Assembly (NCBI GenBank): GCA_947462685.1
Contig: CANHPL010000006.1
Coordinates: forward strand, 32,094 to 96,093
DNA from: Burkholderiaceae bacterium
Lineage (GTDB): Bacteria; Pseudomonadota; Gammaproteobacteria; Burkholderiales; Burkholderiaceae
DNA length: 64,000 nt
Reading direction: 5' to 3'
Shown: in pieces, positions 24,675 through 38,336 of the stretch
How the letters are laid out: each line of letters starts with the position of its first letter
How positions within the stretch are numbered: the first letter of the stretch is position 1
Notes under the pieces: model-generated
Seen by the model: the letters and a program-made list of their open reading frames with translations, nothing else
Told to the model about the DNA's origin: nothing
The model's database searches: none
Made by a program: the position numbers and the translations under genes

Positions 24675-25910
24675 TCAATGCTCTTGGATCAGCGATTTTT
24701 GTTGATAACTGATGTAACTACCGATGAGCAATATAGTTCCAGAAAATAAGAGTCCAATCCCTAAACTACCGGATAAATCAGATAAATATCCAACGATGAC
24801 GGGCCCAACAATCTGGCCAATAGCAAAAGCAATCGTAAAAATCCGTATACCGTATAACCAATCTTCCGAAGGCAAATTATGTTTAACGAAGGCAGTGGTT
24901 GAAGCAACTGCCGTCACCATACTAGAACCAAACATCATTGCTGAAATAAATAGAAGGCTGATTTGCCAGATCTGTACAGTAGATTCATTCCCAATTAAAG
25001 CGATGATGGCAGGAATAAAGCAAGCAATCGCTAAAACAAAACTAACTGCTCCCAAGACTGCACCATCTTTCTTTTTATCTAATTGCACTGACCAAATTTT
25101 GGAAGAGAACATAATAAATAAACCCAGTAAGCCATAAAAATAATCTAACTTGCTACCAGTAATACCGATTTCTCTAACAAGTGCTACGGAGAATGTCATG
25201 TAACCGATATATCCCAAGCCATATAAAAAATAGCCTACATTCATTGGCCACATTTTTCTTACGGAAATGCGTTCATTTATATGCGCTAATTCAATTGGGT
25301 ATTTCATCAATTGCACTGGACTATACAACAAAAGACCCATTAATAAAGCGACCAGCGCCATCCCCCACCAAGCAAATTGCCATGCATGTTCATAACCTAA
25401 GGTGCTGGCCCATGATTCTATAGGGTGAACAAAAATACTGGAAAGGACAATCCCGAAACCAACTCCACCATAATAAATACCTAAAATCCAACCAGAGCGC
25501 TTGGGATGTAATACGCTTACTTTAGCTACTAATGCCCCACCTCCAACGAATACCCAGGTACTAGTTGCCCCCACCAAAAAACGAACGAGGAATAAAGGGG
25601 CGATCTCTTTGAAAAACCCCATCAAAGCGATCATACAAATCGTCGCAAAGGTACTCCATAAAAACACCTTGTTTAATGCCATCCGCTCGAATACCCAATT
25701 ACAGGTAAGTGCTCCAACTAAATAACCGATGGCATTGGCTGTATTCATGTTCCCGGAAATGAAATAACTCCAATTCAAATCTTCTCGCATGAGAGGTAAA
25801 AATAATGTGTAAGAAAAGCGCGAGATCCCTAAGGCGATTGCTGCCCCTAAAGCCAGTGCTATTGCACACCAAATGGGATATTGTTGCTGAAATTTAATCG
25901 AATTTTGCAT
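24675..25910 (-). CDS. YbfB/YjiJ-family MFS transporter
   Basis: The roughly 411-aa inner-membrane protein has twelve predicted helices, beginning with ALALGAAIALGISRFSYTLFLPLM. The ISRFSYTLFLPLMREDL element is typical of the YbfB/YjiJ group of major facilitator proteins; the substrate is unknown. The ATG at 25910 is chosen. The frame also has an upstream TTG at 25928 but no better ribosome site. It lies 33 bases upstream of gltX on the same strand and is divergent from hslO. Confidence 0.85.
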   Translation of the reverse strand: MQNSIKFQQQYPIWCAIALALGAAIALGISRFSYTLFLPLMREDLNWSYFISGNMNTANAIGYLVGALTCNWVFERMALNKVFLWSTFATICMIALMGFFKEIAPLFLVRFLVGATSTWVFVGGGALVAKVSVLHPKRSGWILGIYYGGVGFGIVLSSIFVHPIESWASTLGYEHAWQFAWWGMALVALLMGLLLYSPVQLMKYPIELAHINERISVRKMWPMNVGYFLYGLGYIGYMTFSVALVREIGITGSKLDYFYGLLGLFIMFSSKIWSVQLDKKKDGAVLGAVSFVLAIACFIPAIIALIGNESTVQIWQISLLFISAMMFGSSMVTAVASTTAFVKHNLPSEDWLYGIRIFTIAFAIGQIVGPVIVGYLSDLSGSLGIGLLFSGTILLIGSYISYQQKSLIQEH

Positions 25911-25958
25911 TAACCCATACAATAACAAATTATTCTCAATATTCCGCCTATTTCATTC

Positions 25959-26960
25959 ATGAATAATTCTCCTAACGATCCTAACCCGAAAGAGTTTGAT
26001 GTTTTACAAACTTTTTTATTTGAAAAGAGTCAAGTTCGTGGAGAGATTGTTCGCTTAAGTTCCGCGTGGCAAATTATTCAGCAACGAAGAAGCTACCCTC
26101 CCGCAATCAAACGCCATCTAGGCGAAATGGTGGCTGCTGGGGCATTGCTGAGTGCAACTTTAAAATTTGATGGCACTCTTATTATTCAAGCTCAAGGCAC
26201 AGGGATTGTGCGCCTGCTCGTCGTGGAATGCAATGCAAACCTAGGTTTACGAGCAACAATTAAATTAGCGCCCAACATCGATGGCTCTCTCATCGATGAT
26301 CAAATATCATTGGCTGAGTTGATTAATCCTGATGGTCTAGGCAAACTAGCGATTACACTTGATCCGTCCAAGCGAGGTGAGGGCCAACAGGCCTACCAAG
26401 GTATTGTTCCATTAATGTACGAAGGTAAACCGGTTGAGTCAATCGCACAGGCTATGATGGCCTATATGCATCATTCAGAACAATTAGAAACACAAATCTC
26501 ACTATCCTGTAATGATCAATTCGCGAGCGGTATTTTGATTCAGAAACTTCCTCAAATGGGCGGCAAGGTAGCTGAAAACATCAGCCAAGAGGAATTATTA
26601 GACGACTGGAATCGTTTCCATTTGTTAATGAAAACCGTTTCTGATGAAGAAATGTTAAGTACTCCACCTGATATCTTGATGCAAAGACTATTTTCAGTGG
26701 AAGCGAATGATCAAAAAGTGATGGCTTTTGAGCCACGCCCAGTCCATTTTGAATGCCAATGCTCCCGAGTTCGGGTTGGTAATATGCTGCTGATGTTAGG
26801 TCATGCAGAGGTACTTAACATTCTAGAAGAACAACATCAAGTCGAAACAACATGCGATTTTTGTGGGGAGGTTTATCATTTTGATCCTGTAGATTGTGAG
26901 CAACTATTTAAAGCGCAAAATTTACTGGATGGTATGCGCCCTGCTCAAGGCAAACATTAA
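25959..26960 (+). CDS. hslO: Redox-regulated chaperone Hsp33
   Basis: The 333-aa cytosolic holdase becomes active on oxidation when a four-cysteine zinc site is released. The C-terminal motif is present as CQCSRVRV and, about 30 residues on, CDFCGEVYHFD. The N-terminal domain shows RGEIVRLSSAWQIIQQRRSYPPAIKRHLGEM. Slightly longer than E. coli Hsp33 (292 aa), as usual in beta-proteobacteria. Single gene, divergent from the MFS gene and convergent with ftsB. Confidence 0.95.
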   Translation: MNNSPNDPNPKEFDVLQTFLFEKSQVRGEIVRLSSAWQIIQQRRSYPPAIKRHLGEMVAAGALLSATLKFDGTLIIQAQGTGIVRLLVVECNANLGLRATIKLAPNIDGSLIDDQISLAELINPDGLGKLAITLDPSKRGEGQQAYQGIVPLMYEGKPVESIAQAMMAYMHHSEQLETQISLSCNDQFASGILIQKLPQMGGKVAENISQEELLDDWNRFHLLMKTVSDEEMLSTPPDILMQRLFSVEANDQKVMAFEPRPVHFECQCSRVRVGNMLLMLGHAEVLNILEEQHQVETTCDFCGEVYHFDPVDCEQLFKAQNLLDGMRPAQGKH

Positions 26961-26963
26961 GTC

Positions 26964-27395
26964 TTATTGAGCCACTTTTTCAGAGAAAGCGTCTTTCTCT
27001 TTACTTAAGCTTGATTCAGGCTTAGCCTTACTAATTTTGGAATCTTTGGAAGCACTAGCGTCTTTACTAGCATCTTCTTTCTTTTCTACCTTCGACCTCA
27101 TCACGGCCTTCGGTAATTCTTCATCACTTTGAACAATCTGCACCATGGTTTCATTTTCTTTGACCATACCATGCTCAATTCGCGCACGCTCTTCAACTGC
27201 CCGAGTTCCTTGACGCAAATCATTCACATCACCAGCTAATTTATTATTGCGATTTTCTAATTGACTGTTCTTAGCTTGTTGCGCTTGAACTTCTTTATCC
27301 ATTTGATAGACATGCAACCATCCACCTTTACCAATCCACAGGGGGTACTGGATCGCAATAAGTAATCCTAGAAATCCATAAACAATATAGCGCAA
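26964..27395 (-). CDS. ftsB: Cell division protein FtsB
   Basis: The 143-aa protein has an N-terminal membrane helix (about 3-20, YIVYGFLGLLIAIQYPLW), a periplasmic coiled coil (VYQMDKEVQAQQAKNSQLENRNNKLAGDV) and the conserved EERARIEHGMVKENETM segment. FtsB joins FtsL and FtsQ in the divisome. A K/S/E/D-rich tail of about 40 residues follows the family core (about 100 residues). The start is TTG, directly after the enolase stop. The eno-ftsB order is common in proteobacteria. Confidence 0.92.
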   Translation of the reverse strand: MRYIVYGFLGLLIAIQYPLWIGKGGWLHVYQMDKEVQAQQAKNSQLENRNNKLAGDVNDLRQGTRAVEERARIEHGMVKENETMVQIVQSDEELPKAVMRSKVEKKEDASKDASASKDSKISKAKPESSLSKEKDAFSEKVAQ

Positions 27396-28691
<1,296 letters not shown>

Positions 28692-28711
28692 TCAAAAAAT
28701 ATTAATTAAGT

Positions 28712-31266
<2,555 letters not shown>

Positions 31267-31288
31267 TTATATACAAGACTTGTTCAAT

Positions 31289-32698
31289 TCACGAAAAATT
31301 CGCGATAGTTGAATGCCATGGTATGTTTTTTACCCCAAAAAATACTTGTCTTTTTTTCTCAAACGCATGTGCTATATGATAGAGAAGGTATTCATCATGG
31401 TATTGGCTTGCTATTTGAAGGGCCAAAGGCATTCCATTAGCACCAAACCCCATAGGTAATGTGATGGCAGGGTGGCCAGTTAAGCTATACAGCCGATTAC
31501 ACGTGCTCCTCGCCCCCGTTGGGTTCTCATACAAATCTGCCATCGCTTGCGCAGGGGCCTCCCGACCAACCGAGACAATTACATCGACAGAGGAGTCTTG
31601 CTGTCGATGAAAGGCTTGAGTTAACTGCCTTGCAAAGGTTTGTGCCATAGATAGAGCATTTTGATGATCGTTCTTATCCACTTGACTTGCTACTGCAAGT
31701 TTTTGTTGTAAACCTTTTCCTAAACTTTCTTTTTGACCTTCATAAACGCTTTTAAGCTCTTGCCATCCTTCAAAGTTAATGATGGTATTAGCTACTTTGG
31801 CGATCGTGTCGAGATCCGGTAATGTAATCGGTACGATCTGTGCACCTAAATCTTTGAATAGTTCAAGGGCCTCTAAAAAAGTCTTTCTGACCTCGTCTGT
31901 AATATCAGCGCTCTCTAGATGATGAAAATCGACACCAATTCGAATTCCAAGTAATTCCATGCGTAATTCATTTAAAGACGACTGATAATTTGATCCTAAT
32001 ATCGCAGACAGCATAATTAAGTTATCACGGACATTCCGCGTAATAATGCCTACCGTATCTAAGCTTGGGGCCAAAGGTATTAAGCCTTCTTTGGAAATTA
32101 AATCTCTCGTAGGCTTAAGCCCAACCAAACCACAGGCAGCCGCTGGGTGGCGGGCTGATCCCCCAGTATCCGAAGCAGTAGCAGCATAGCAATAACCTGC
32201 AGCAACTGCGGTTGCTGATCCACTGCTAGAGCTTCCTGGCATATGATCAGGATTCCAAGGATTGCGCGCTGCTGGAAAAAAATCATCTAAAGCCGGGGAA
32301 CCAAAAGCAAATTCATGGCAATTGGTCTTACCAATCGAAATCGCACCTGCGTTTTCTAATACTTGAATGACGTGTGCATTGACATCAGTTTTAAAGTTAC
32401 TCAAGGCTCCAGAGCCGGCAGTGGTGCGAACTCCTTGAGAAAAGAAAACATCTTTATGAGCAATCGGAATTCCCGCTAAAACGCCCAGTAATTTTTGCAT
32501 ACTTCTGCCTTGATCAATCTGGTGAGCTTTCGCTATGGCGTCCTCTTTGGTGATCGTAATTAGCCCATGCAAATAACTATCTTTTTGCTGCACCATCGCA
32601 AAAGCTTGTTCCAACAGTTGAATCGCACTAATTTGCCTACTTTGTAAGGCAATGAGTGATTCTTCTAAGGTTTGTGGATAGTTCTGATGGATATCCAT
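31289..32698 (-). CDS. Amidase-signature hydrolase (GatA-like fold)
   Basis: The 469-aa protein has the complete amidase triad: Lys82 in AHKDVFF, cis-Ser157 in PGSSSSGSATAVAAG and nucleophile Ser181 in ASDTGGSARHPAA. These positions are close to those of GatA, but gatB/gatC are not adjacent and the deacetylase-like neighbour (9 bases upstream) suggests a catabolic role on an amide. It may be a paralogue used for a specific nitrogen compound. The true gatA should be elsewhere in the genome. Confidence 0.85.
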   Translation of the reverse strand: MDIHQNYPQTLEESLIALQSRQISAIQLLEQAFAMVQQKDSYLHGLITITKEDAIAKAHQIDQGRSMQKLLGVLAGIPIAHKDVFFSQGVRTTAGSGALSNFKTDVNAHVIQVLENAGAISIGKTNCHEFAFGSPALDDFFPAARNPWNPDHMPGSSSSGSATAVAAGYCYAATASDTGGSARHPAAACGLVGLKPTRDLISKEGLIPLAPSLDTVGIITRNVRDNLIMLSAILGSNYQSSLNELRMELLGIRIGVDFHHLESADITDEVRKTFLEALELFKDLGAQIVPITLPDLDTIAKVANTIINFEGWQELKSVYEGQKESLGKGLQQKLAVASQVDKNDHQNALSMAQTFARQLTQAFHRQQDSSVDVIVSVGREAPAQAMADLYENPTGARSTCNRLYSLTGHPAITLPMGFGANGMPLALQIASQYHDEYLLYHIAHAFEKKRQVFFGVKNIPWHSTIANFS

Positions 32699-32706
32699 GA
32701 GGCTTA

Positions 32707-33627
32707 CTAGGTTTTTTTCTGTGTTGATTCATACCAATCACAAATTTGCGAACCATTCCAAAATACCACCCCAGGTAAACTTCGCAAATACGCAAGCATC
32801 ATTTCAAAATATTTAATACGGTGTGTAGCACCCGTTATATAAGGGTGTACTCCAAACGCCAAAATTTTAGCTCCTTGTGATGACTCTTCCAAAACCCTTT
32901 CAATCGAATCCTTCATCCGAATCAACATTGCATCTGAGTCTTGTAAATTAGTCAACATAATCGCTATATCATTGAGCTCAACTGTGTATGGCACTGACAC
33001 TAATGGGCCGTGCTTGGTTTTGACCATTTGCGGCTGATCATCTAATACCCAATCACCAAACCAACGAAAGCCAGCTTCTTTTACGTAATCGAGCGTGGCA
33101 AAAGTTTCACTTCTGCCAGGGCCTAACCAACCTTGAGGTTTATTGCCTGAGAATTTTTCGATGACTTCAATCGTGTGCGCAATCATCGCACGTTGATCAG
33201 GAATTTTCTGTATCGGAATTTGTTCATAGCAATGGGCCATGATTTCCCAACCATGATCAAGGGCAGTTTGAGGAACAAGTGGCCTAGTTTCACAAACCTT
33301 CGCATTCAGCGACATAGTTGCTTGAATATCGTATTTTTTAAAAGCATCAAAAATTCGCCAAATTCCTACCCTCATGCCATACTCGTGCCAAGTCCAATTA
33401 GGCACATCAGGAATAGGTGGAATCCCTCCAGGAGGTGGCGAGGCCATACGGGGCATAGACCGTGTTATGTCCCACTCCTCAATATTAACTACTGGCCACA
33501 CCACGACTTTGGCGTTTCCGGGAAGTTTTAATGGCTCTCGCTGAATCATCGCACTGAAGTCAAGCCGCTCATGCGGCTTCATCGCTGCAGCCTCTTCTTG
33601 TAAAAATGTTTTAGTAGGTTCTGTCAT
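32707..33627 (-). CDS. Polysaccharide deacetylase-fold hydrolase, PuuE/allantoinase-like
   Basis: The 306-aa cytosolic protein has the NodB-type barrel typical of PuuE allantoinase-like enzymes: VVVWPVVNIEEWDI at the start, PNWTWHEYGMRVGIWRIFDAF, GWEIMAHCYEQIP with the metal His, GPGRSETFATLDYVKEAGFRWFGDW and AFGVHPYITGATHRIKY with His. It probably hydrolyses a cyclic amide or imide rather than a polysaccharide (family knowledge). It is co-directional with the amidase and divergent from a Bug protein and an LLM monooxygenase, which suggests one catabolic locus. Confidence 0.8.
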   Translation of the reverse strand: MTEPTKTFLQEEAAAMKPHERLDFSAMIQREPLKLPGNAKVVVWPVVNIEEWDITRSMPRMASPPPGGIPPIPDVPNWTWHEYGMRVGIWRIFDAFKKYDIQATMSLNAKVCETRPLVPQTALDHGWEIMAHCYEQIPIQKIPDQRAMIAHTIEVIEKFSGNKPQGWLGPGRSETFATLDYVKEAGFRWFGDWVLDDQPQMVKTKHGPLVSVPYTVELNDIAIMLTNLQDSDAMLIRMKDSIERVLEESSQGAKILAFGVHPYITGATHRIKYFEMMLAYLRSLPGVVFWNGSQICDWYESTQKKT

Positions 33628-33715
33628 ATTTATTTTTGATTTATCTTATCATCATGGTTTTGACTAATATAATGGAATTTGTTCATTACAAATAAATTTC
33701 TTTAAAGGAAACCAT

Positions 33716-34696
33716 ATGAGACAACTTGCAACTCGTTTGCTAAGTGGCATTTTACTAACTCTGCTTGTAACTCTGACTTTGACGCATACTCCAAGTTATG
33801 CCCAAACTTACCCGAAGAAAAATATTGTCATTGTTGTCCCCTTTGGCGCTGGTGGCTCGGCCGATTTAATGGCTCGTACTTTTGCTCAATATTTAGAGGC
33901 AGCTCTTAAGCAAACGGTGATTGTGGACAATAAACCTGGTGCGGATGGTATTGTGGGTACTGAGTTTGTAAAAAATGCTGCTCCTGATGGTCATACGTTA
34001 TTACTTACAACCAATACAACCATGGCTGCCAACTCGGTATTTTATAAAAAACTTTCCTATGAACCTTTCAAAGATTTTGACCATATCGGCCTCTTTGGAC
34101 AAGCTGCATCTGTTGCTATCGTTCCGAAAGATTCGCCACTCAATACGATTGCTGATTTAGTTGCCGCCACCAAAGCTACTCCTGATAAATTTTTTTATGG
34201 CCATTACAATTCAGCATCACGGATGACGGTAGAAATGCTCAAAACTCGAACTGGTGCAAAGTTAACGGGTATTCCTTATAAAGCCCTTGGTGGTGCCCTA
34301 CAAGATTTTTACGGCGCACAAACCCAAGTCCTATTTATTGAATATCCTCCTGCAAAAGCCCAAATTGCGGGTGGCAAGATCAAAGCTCTAGGCGTTACAG
34401 GTTCTACTCGTTTTAGAGAGTGGCCACAGATTCCAGCAATTAATGAAACTTATCCTGGCTATGAACTTGGTTTTTACCTAGGATTTGCTGCTCCCGCTGG
34501 ACTTCCGGTAGATGTCTTACAAACTTTAACAAATACACTAGAAACAGCTCTAAAAGATCCTGTATTTATTGCAAAGGTTAATAATTTAGAACTTGATCCT
34601 GGCAAGCTCAATCGTGAACAGTACCTCAAATTTATGCGTAATGAAAAAGATCGCTGGGCAAAAATTGTTCCTGAGGCAGGGATTCAACCAGAATAA
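33716..34696 (+). CDS. Bug-family periplasmic substrate-binding protein
   Basis: The 326-aa protein has a signal peptide ending SYA-Q near residue 30, then YPKKNIVIVVPFGAGGSADLMAR, VIVDNKPGADGIVGTEF, GIPYKALGGALQDFYGAQTQVLFIE and APAGLPVDV. A strong ribosome site (AAAGGA) precedes the ATG. It is 47 bases upstream of an LLM monooxygenase gene and divergent from the deacetylase-amidase pair, so its ligand is plausibly their substrate (inference). No TctA/TctB is present. Confidence 0.92.
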   Translation: MRQLATRLLSGILLTLLVTLTLTHTPSYAQTYPKKNIVIVVPFGAGGSADLMARTFAQYLEAALKQTVIVDNKPGADGIVGTEFVKNAAPDGHTLLLTTNTTMAANSVFYKKLSYEPFKDFDHIGLFGQAASVAIVPKDSPLNTIADLVAATKATPDKFFYGHYNSASRMTVEMLKTRTGAKLTGIPYKALGGALQDFYGAQTQVLFIEYPPAKAQIAGGKIKALGVTGSTRFREWPQIPAINETYPGYELGFYLGFAAPAGLPVDVLQTLTNTLETALKDPVFIAKVNNLELDPGKLNREQYLKFMRNEKDRWAKIVPEAGIQPE

Positions 34697-34743
34697 TTTT
34701 TTCTCTTTAAAATACTATCTAAATACTTAAAAAAAGGTTCACA

Positions 34744-35871
34744 ATGCGTCTCGGATATTTCACTATGCCACTCCACCCTCTTCACCGGGATGGCACTGAA
34801 ACTTTACATGAAGATCGTCAAACGATTATTCATGCAGATCAACTCGGTTTTTATGACGCTTTTGTTGGAGAACATTTAACTGATCAAGCAGAAAATGTAA
34901 CCAATAGCATGATCTTTTTGGCTACACTAATTTTTGAAACAAAAAATATTAAATTAGGGACTGGAACTTCTAATTTATCTCACGCACACCCTACGCTAAT
35001 CGCAGCTCAAGCAGCGATGTTTGATCGTTTAGCGAAAGGTCGTTTTGTATTTGGTATCAGCCCAGGCGCACTCGCTTCGGATGCTGAAGCTTTAGGCATA
35101 TTAAGTGAAGATCGTGGGAAAATATTTGCTGAAGCGATTGATGTGATTTTAAAAATTTGGGAGGGAGAACCACCCTATAACATCGATTTACCAGACAACC
35201 GTTTCAAAGTTAGCGTCCAAAATACCCAGGTATTAGAAATCGGTCGTGGTTATATTATGAAACCATACCAACAACCTCGTCCAGAGATTGTTGGTACTGT
35301 CGTCGCACCATTTTCAAAAGGTGTTATCGCCATGGGTAAAAGAGATTTTCATCCAATGTCCGCAAACTTCTTGCTTAGAAACTGGCTGCCATCTCACTGG
35401 AAAAATTATTCTGAAGGTAAAGAATCTGTCGGTGAAGTAGCTCAAGTAAAAGACTGGCGTGTTGCACGTACGGTGTTTGTTGGTGACACTTCAGCGATTG
35501 CAAAATCGTATGGCAAAGATGATGCGAATAGCCCTTACCGCTATTACTATAAACAAATGCTCACCAAAATGAAGTTGTCAAATCGTCATGTCATTTTCAA
35601 GAAAAGCCAAGAGGCGGACGATAGCACAATTACCCTTGATGGTATTTTGGATGACTTAGTTATTTCCGGGACAGTCAATGAAGTGGTTGATCAAATTCTC
35701 GCAATGCAAGAAGAAGTCGGTAACATCGGTGAAATTGTTTATGCGGGTATGGATTTGGTCGACCCGGCATTAGGCAGAAGATCAATGGAGTTGATGGCGC
35801 ATGAGGTGATGCCAAGAGTTAATGAAGCTATGGGCCTTGGATACGTCACCAATGCTGATGCAAAAAATTAA
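34744..35871 (+). CDS. LLM-class flavin-dependent monooxygenase
   Basis: The 375-aa protein is a bacterial luciferase-like TIM barrel that uses reduced FMN and oxygen. Markers are RLGYFTMPLHPLHR, DQLGFYDAFVGEHLTD, NIKLGTGTSNLSHAHPTLIAAQAAMFDRLAKGRFVFGISPGAL and a C-terminal DLVISGTVNEVVDQILAM. The ribosome site AAAGG is well placed. It follows the Bug gene and likely oxidises the compound that it binds. The stop overlaps the converging comEC gene by 4 bases. Confidence 0.88.
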   Translation: MRLGYFTMPLHPLHRDGTETLHEDRQTIIHADQLGFYDAFVGEHLTDQAENVTNSMIFLATLIFETKNIKLGTGTSNLSHAHPTLIAAQAAMFDRLAKGRFVFGISPGALASDAEALGILSEDRGKIFAEAIDVILKIWEGEPPYNIDLPDNRFKVSVQNTQVLEIGRGYIMKPYQQPRPEIVGTVVAPFSKGVIAMGKRDFHPMSANFLLRNWLPSHWKNYSEGKESVGEVAQVKDWRVARTVFVGDTSAIAKSYGKDDANSPYRYYYKQMLTKMKLSNRHVIFKKSQEADDSTITLDGILDDLVISGTVNEVVDQILAMQEEVGNIGEIVYAGMDLVDPALGRRSMELMAHEVMPRVNEAMGLGYVTNADAKN

Positions 35872-38330
35872 GGTTTGAATATTTCACTTCTGAAATTTTT
35901 GATTCTAAAATGCGCACCTTCGGTGCGCCATATCTGAGCACCTGTTTTCACGGTATCGTATAAATTAATATCTCTATCCTGATATCGTTTGACGATATCG
36001 GAATGGGGATGTTGATAACGATTTTTAAATCCTGTTTGTGAAAATGCAAATTCTGGGTCTAAATGCTCTAAAAAAATAGGTGTCGATGAAGTCTTACTTC
36101 CATGATGTGGGGCCATTAAGATTAAATTTCTGCTTTGGATTGCTTGTAATTCAATTGGAGCATCAATCAAGCGTTCAACAATGACTCGCTCCGCATTTTT
36201 TTCTATATCTCCAGTCAACCAAATCGAATGAAATCGATGACGTACTTCAATCACACAACTCATATCATTGGGTTTGGTGCTTTTGTATTGCGACTTCGCG
36301 TCCTCTTGAACCTCAGGATGCCAAACATAAAAGTCAATTCCGTCCCAAGTCCAAGACTGACCTGCTTGGCATTTCTCAAGAAATACTTTATTTTTTGAGA
36401 AAAGTTGTTGGGCCTGATGATCCGGAGAAATTGATCCCATTGCGTTTTGAATAGAAAAATTTTCTAAAAGATACTTCAGACCACCGATATGATCAGCATC
36501 TTGATGACTGATTACCAATTGATCAATTTTTCTTATCCCGTCTGCTCTTAAATGCGGAATAATGATTTTTTCTCCAGGATCAAACTTTCCAAAACTAATT
36601 GGGCCCGTATCAAATAATAAGTAATGCGATTGGGTTTTAATTAGAACTGCGTTCCCTTGCCCAACATCCCATACGGTCATCTCTACTTCTCCATAAGGTA
36701 TCCGACCTAGCAGATATTCCTTCGGAATAAATAGCGTTAAACAAATGATCAAGCCAAGCATTCTAGACTTCCAGGATTGAAGAAGTATTCCAGGTCGAAT
36801 ACAAATCACGACACCCATTAAAGATAAAAGTAAATGCCAACCTGGCGGTTTTGCACCTGCAATGGATGACCATTCCCATTGTGCTAATGGCCGAATCAAG
36901 ATCATTAATATGGAAAATATCGTATGGGCAATCCATAAGAATGTATCTCCCAAAAACCATGGCAAAAATGCGCCTAGCATGGCCAATGGCGTCACTAGGA
37001 AACTCACTACCGGAATTGCAATTGCATTAGCGATGGGTGCAATCAGGGAGATTTGATAAAACCAATATAAAGTTAATGGGATGAGCGCAATTGTCACTAC
37101 CGCTTGCACTCTCGCAGCCTCCCCTAAGGAGTTTTTCAATTTTTCTATAAAAAGCAAATCAATATCGACCACCTGTTGTTGATTCTGTGGCAAGGCAAAG
37201 ATCATTGCCACAACAGCCCCAAAAGATAGCCAAAAACCTGGTGAATAGACTGCCCAAGGATTAAGTGTCAAGACAAGCAATAGGGCCCAAAACCATATAT
37301 CCATTGGATGCAAACGCCGACCAAGGTACATCCCCAAGGCCGCTATACCAACCATGAAGGTCGTTCTTTGAGCCGGAATCTGGAAACCTGCTAACCAGGT
37401 ATACAGAAATGCCGTTAAGAAGCCGATACAACTTGCGAAATAGGGAGCAGGTTGCCAATAGATACATCGTGTTCGTTTAACTAATAATAGGCTAATCCAA
37501 GCCCCAAAACTAGCCAACATGGTCACATGTAATCCTGAAATTGAAATAAGGTGTCCAATACCTGTGTTGGAAAATACTTTCCAATCGTCTGGATGAATCA
37601 TCTGTTGATCACCGATGACAAGCGCTGCTATGACTCCAACGTAAGGTGCATCTTGACCTAAAGAGTTCTGAATTTTTTGGCGAATCTGAAAGCGGAATAA
37701 TTCAAAGGTGGTTTTAAAGTCATGATGTGTTGAATTAAGTAACTTCATACTACCTTTTTGAATAACTCCCTGAGCATCATAATTTTGGATGTAGAGCCAC
37801 TGCTCTCCATCAAATCCATGCGGGTTTTTAAGTCCACGAATCTGCTTTAATTTAACCTTCATCTCCCAATATTGACCGGGCTTAAATTCTTGAACAAGAT
37901 CTTTCGATGGATACAGTAATGAAACACGTCTAGGAAAATGTTGATCATTCTTTTGTTTTTGTTGCGCGTAGGGAACTTCTAAATGCCTTACCTGAAAGCC
38001 AAACTGAACTGACTTTTCGGAAACTCTTGGTAATTCATCAATAAATCCTTGAATGATGATGGTCTTACCCTCGAATTGCGCATGTAATTGTTGCTGTGGT
38101 TTTTCTGCTTTCAAATACTCTGTCCAGTAAAAACCTGCGCATGCAATCCAACTTGATCCCACAAGATATAAACATATTGGTTTGAGTTGAAAGTCTTTAT
38201 TCATTTCATAGAGCAGATAAAAAAATCCACCTATTCCAAAGGGAATCAATAAGCCCCATGGAACATCTGCTTGACTAAAAAACAAAGAACATAACTCCCC
38301 GGCAATCCATGCCGTAATCAATAGCCGCAT
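35868..38330 (-). CDS. comEC: DNA uptake channel ComEC/Rec2
   Basis: The 820-aa inner-membrane protein moves single-stranded DNA into the cytosol during transformation. It has N-terminal helices, a soluble OB-like domain (about 60-200), the competence core (HLISISGLHVTMLASFGAW and about ten helices), and a C-terminal metallo-beta-lactamase-like domain (VGQGNAVLIKTQSHYLLFDTGP, VISHQDADHIGG, MAPHHGSKTSSTP). All expected parts are present and the reading frame is intact, so the organism may be naturally competent. Downstream of tatD and lolCD on the same strand, starting 6 bases after tatD. Confidence 0.93.
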   Translation of the reverse strand: MRLLITAWIAGELCSLFFSQADVPWGLLIPFGIGGFFYLLYEMNKDFQLKPICLYLVGSSWIACAGFYWTEYLKAEKPQQQLHAQFEGKTIIIQGFIDELPRVSEKSVQFGFQVRHLEVPYAQQKQKNDQHFPRRVSLLYPSKDLVQEFKPGQYWEMKVKLKQIRGLKNPHGFDGEQWLYIQNYDAQGVIQKGSMKLLNSTHHDFKTTFELFRFQIRQKIQNSLGQDAPYVGVIAALVIGDQQMIHPDDWKVFSNTGIGHLISISGLHVTMLASFGAWISLLLVKRTRCIYWQPAPYFASCIGFLTAFLYTWLAGFQIPAQRTTFMVGIAALGMYLGRRLHPMDIWFWALLLVLTLNPWAVYSPGFWLSFGAVVAMIFALPQNQQQVVDIDLLFIEKLKNSLGEAARVQAVVTIALIPLTLYWFYQISLIAPIANAIAIPVVSFLVTPLAMLGAFLPWFLGDTFLWIAHTIFSILMILIRPLAQWEWSSIAGAKPPGWHLLLSLMGVVICIRPGILLQSWKSRMLGLIICLTLFIPKEYLLGRIPYGEVEMTVWDVGQGNAVLIKTQSHYLLFDTGPISFGKFDPGEKIIIPHLRADGIRKIDQLVISHQDADHIGGLKYLLENFSIQNAMGSISPDHQAQQLFSKNKVFLEKCQAGQSWTWDGIDFYVWHPEVQEDAKSQYKSTKPNDMSCVIEVRHRFHSIWLTGDIEKNAERVIVERLIDAPIELQAIQSRNLILMAPHHGSKTSSTPIFLEHLDPEFAFSQTGFKNRYQHPHSDIVKRYQDRDINLYDTVKTGAQIWRTEGAHFRIKNFRSEIFKP

Positions 38331-38336
38331 AATAAT

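Noticed and set aside
24724..25137. A 137-codon open frame opposite the MFS gene
   Set aside because: It is the antisense shadow of a clear membrane transporter gene.
35912..35928. GCGCACC-TTC-GGTGCGC stem-loop between the LLM gene and comEC
   Set aside because: It lies inside the comEC coding end and no T-run follows on either strand, so I do not call it a terminator.
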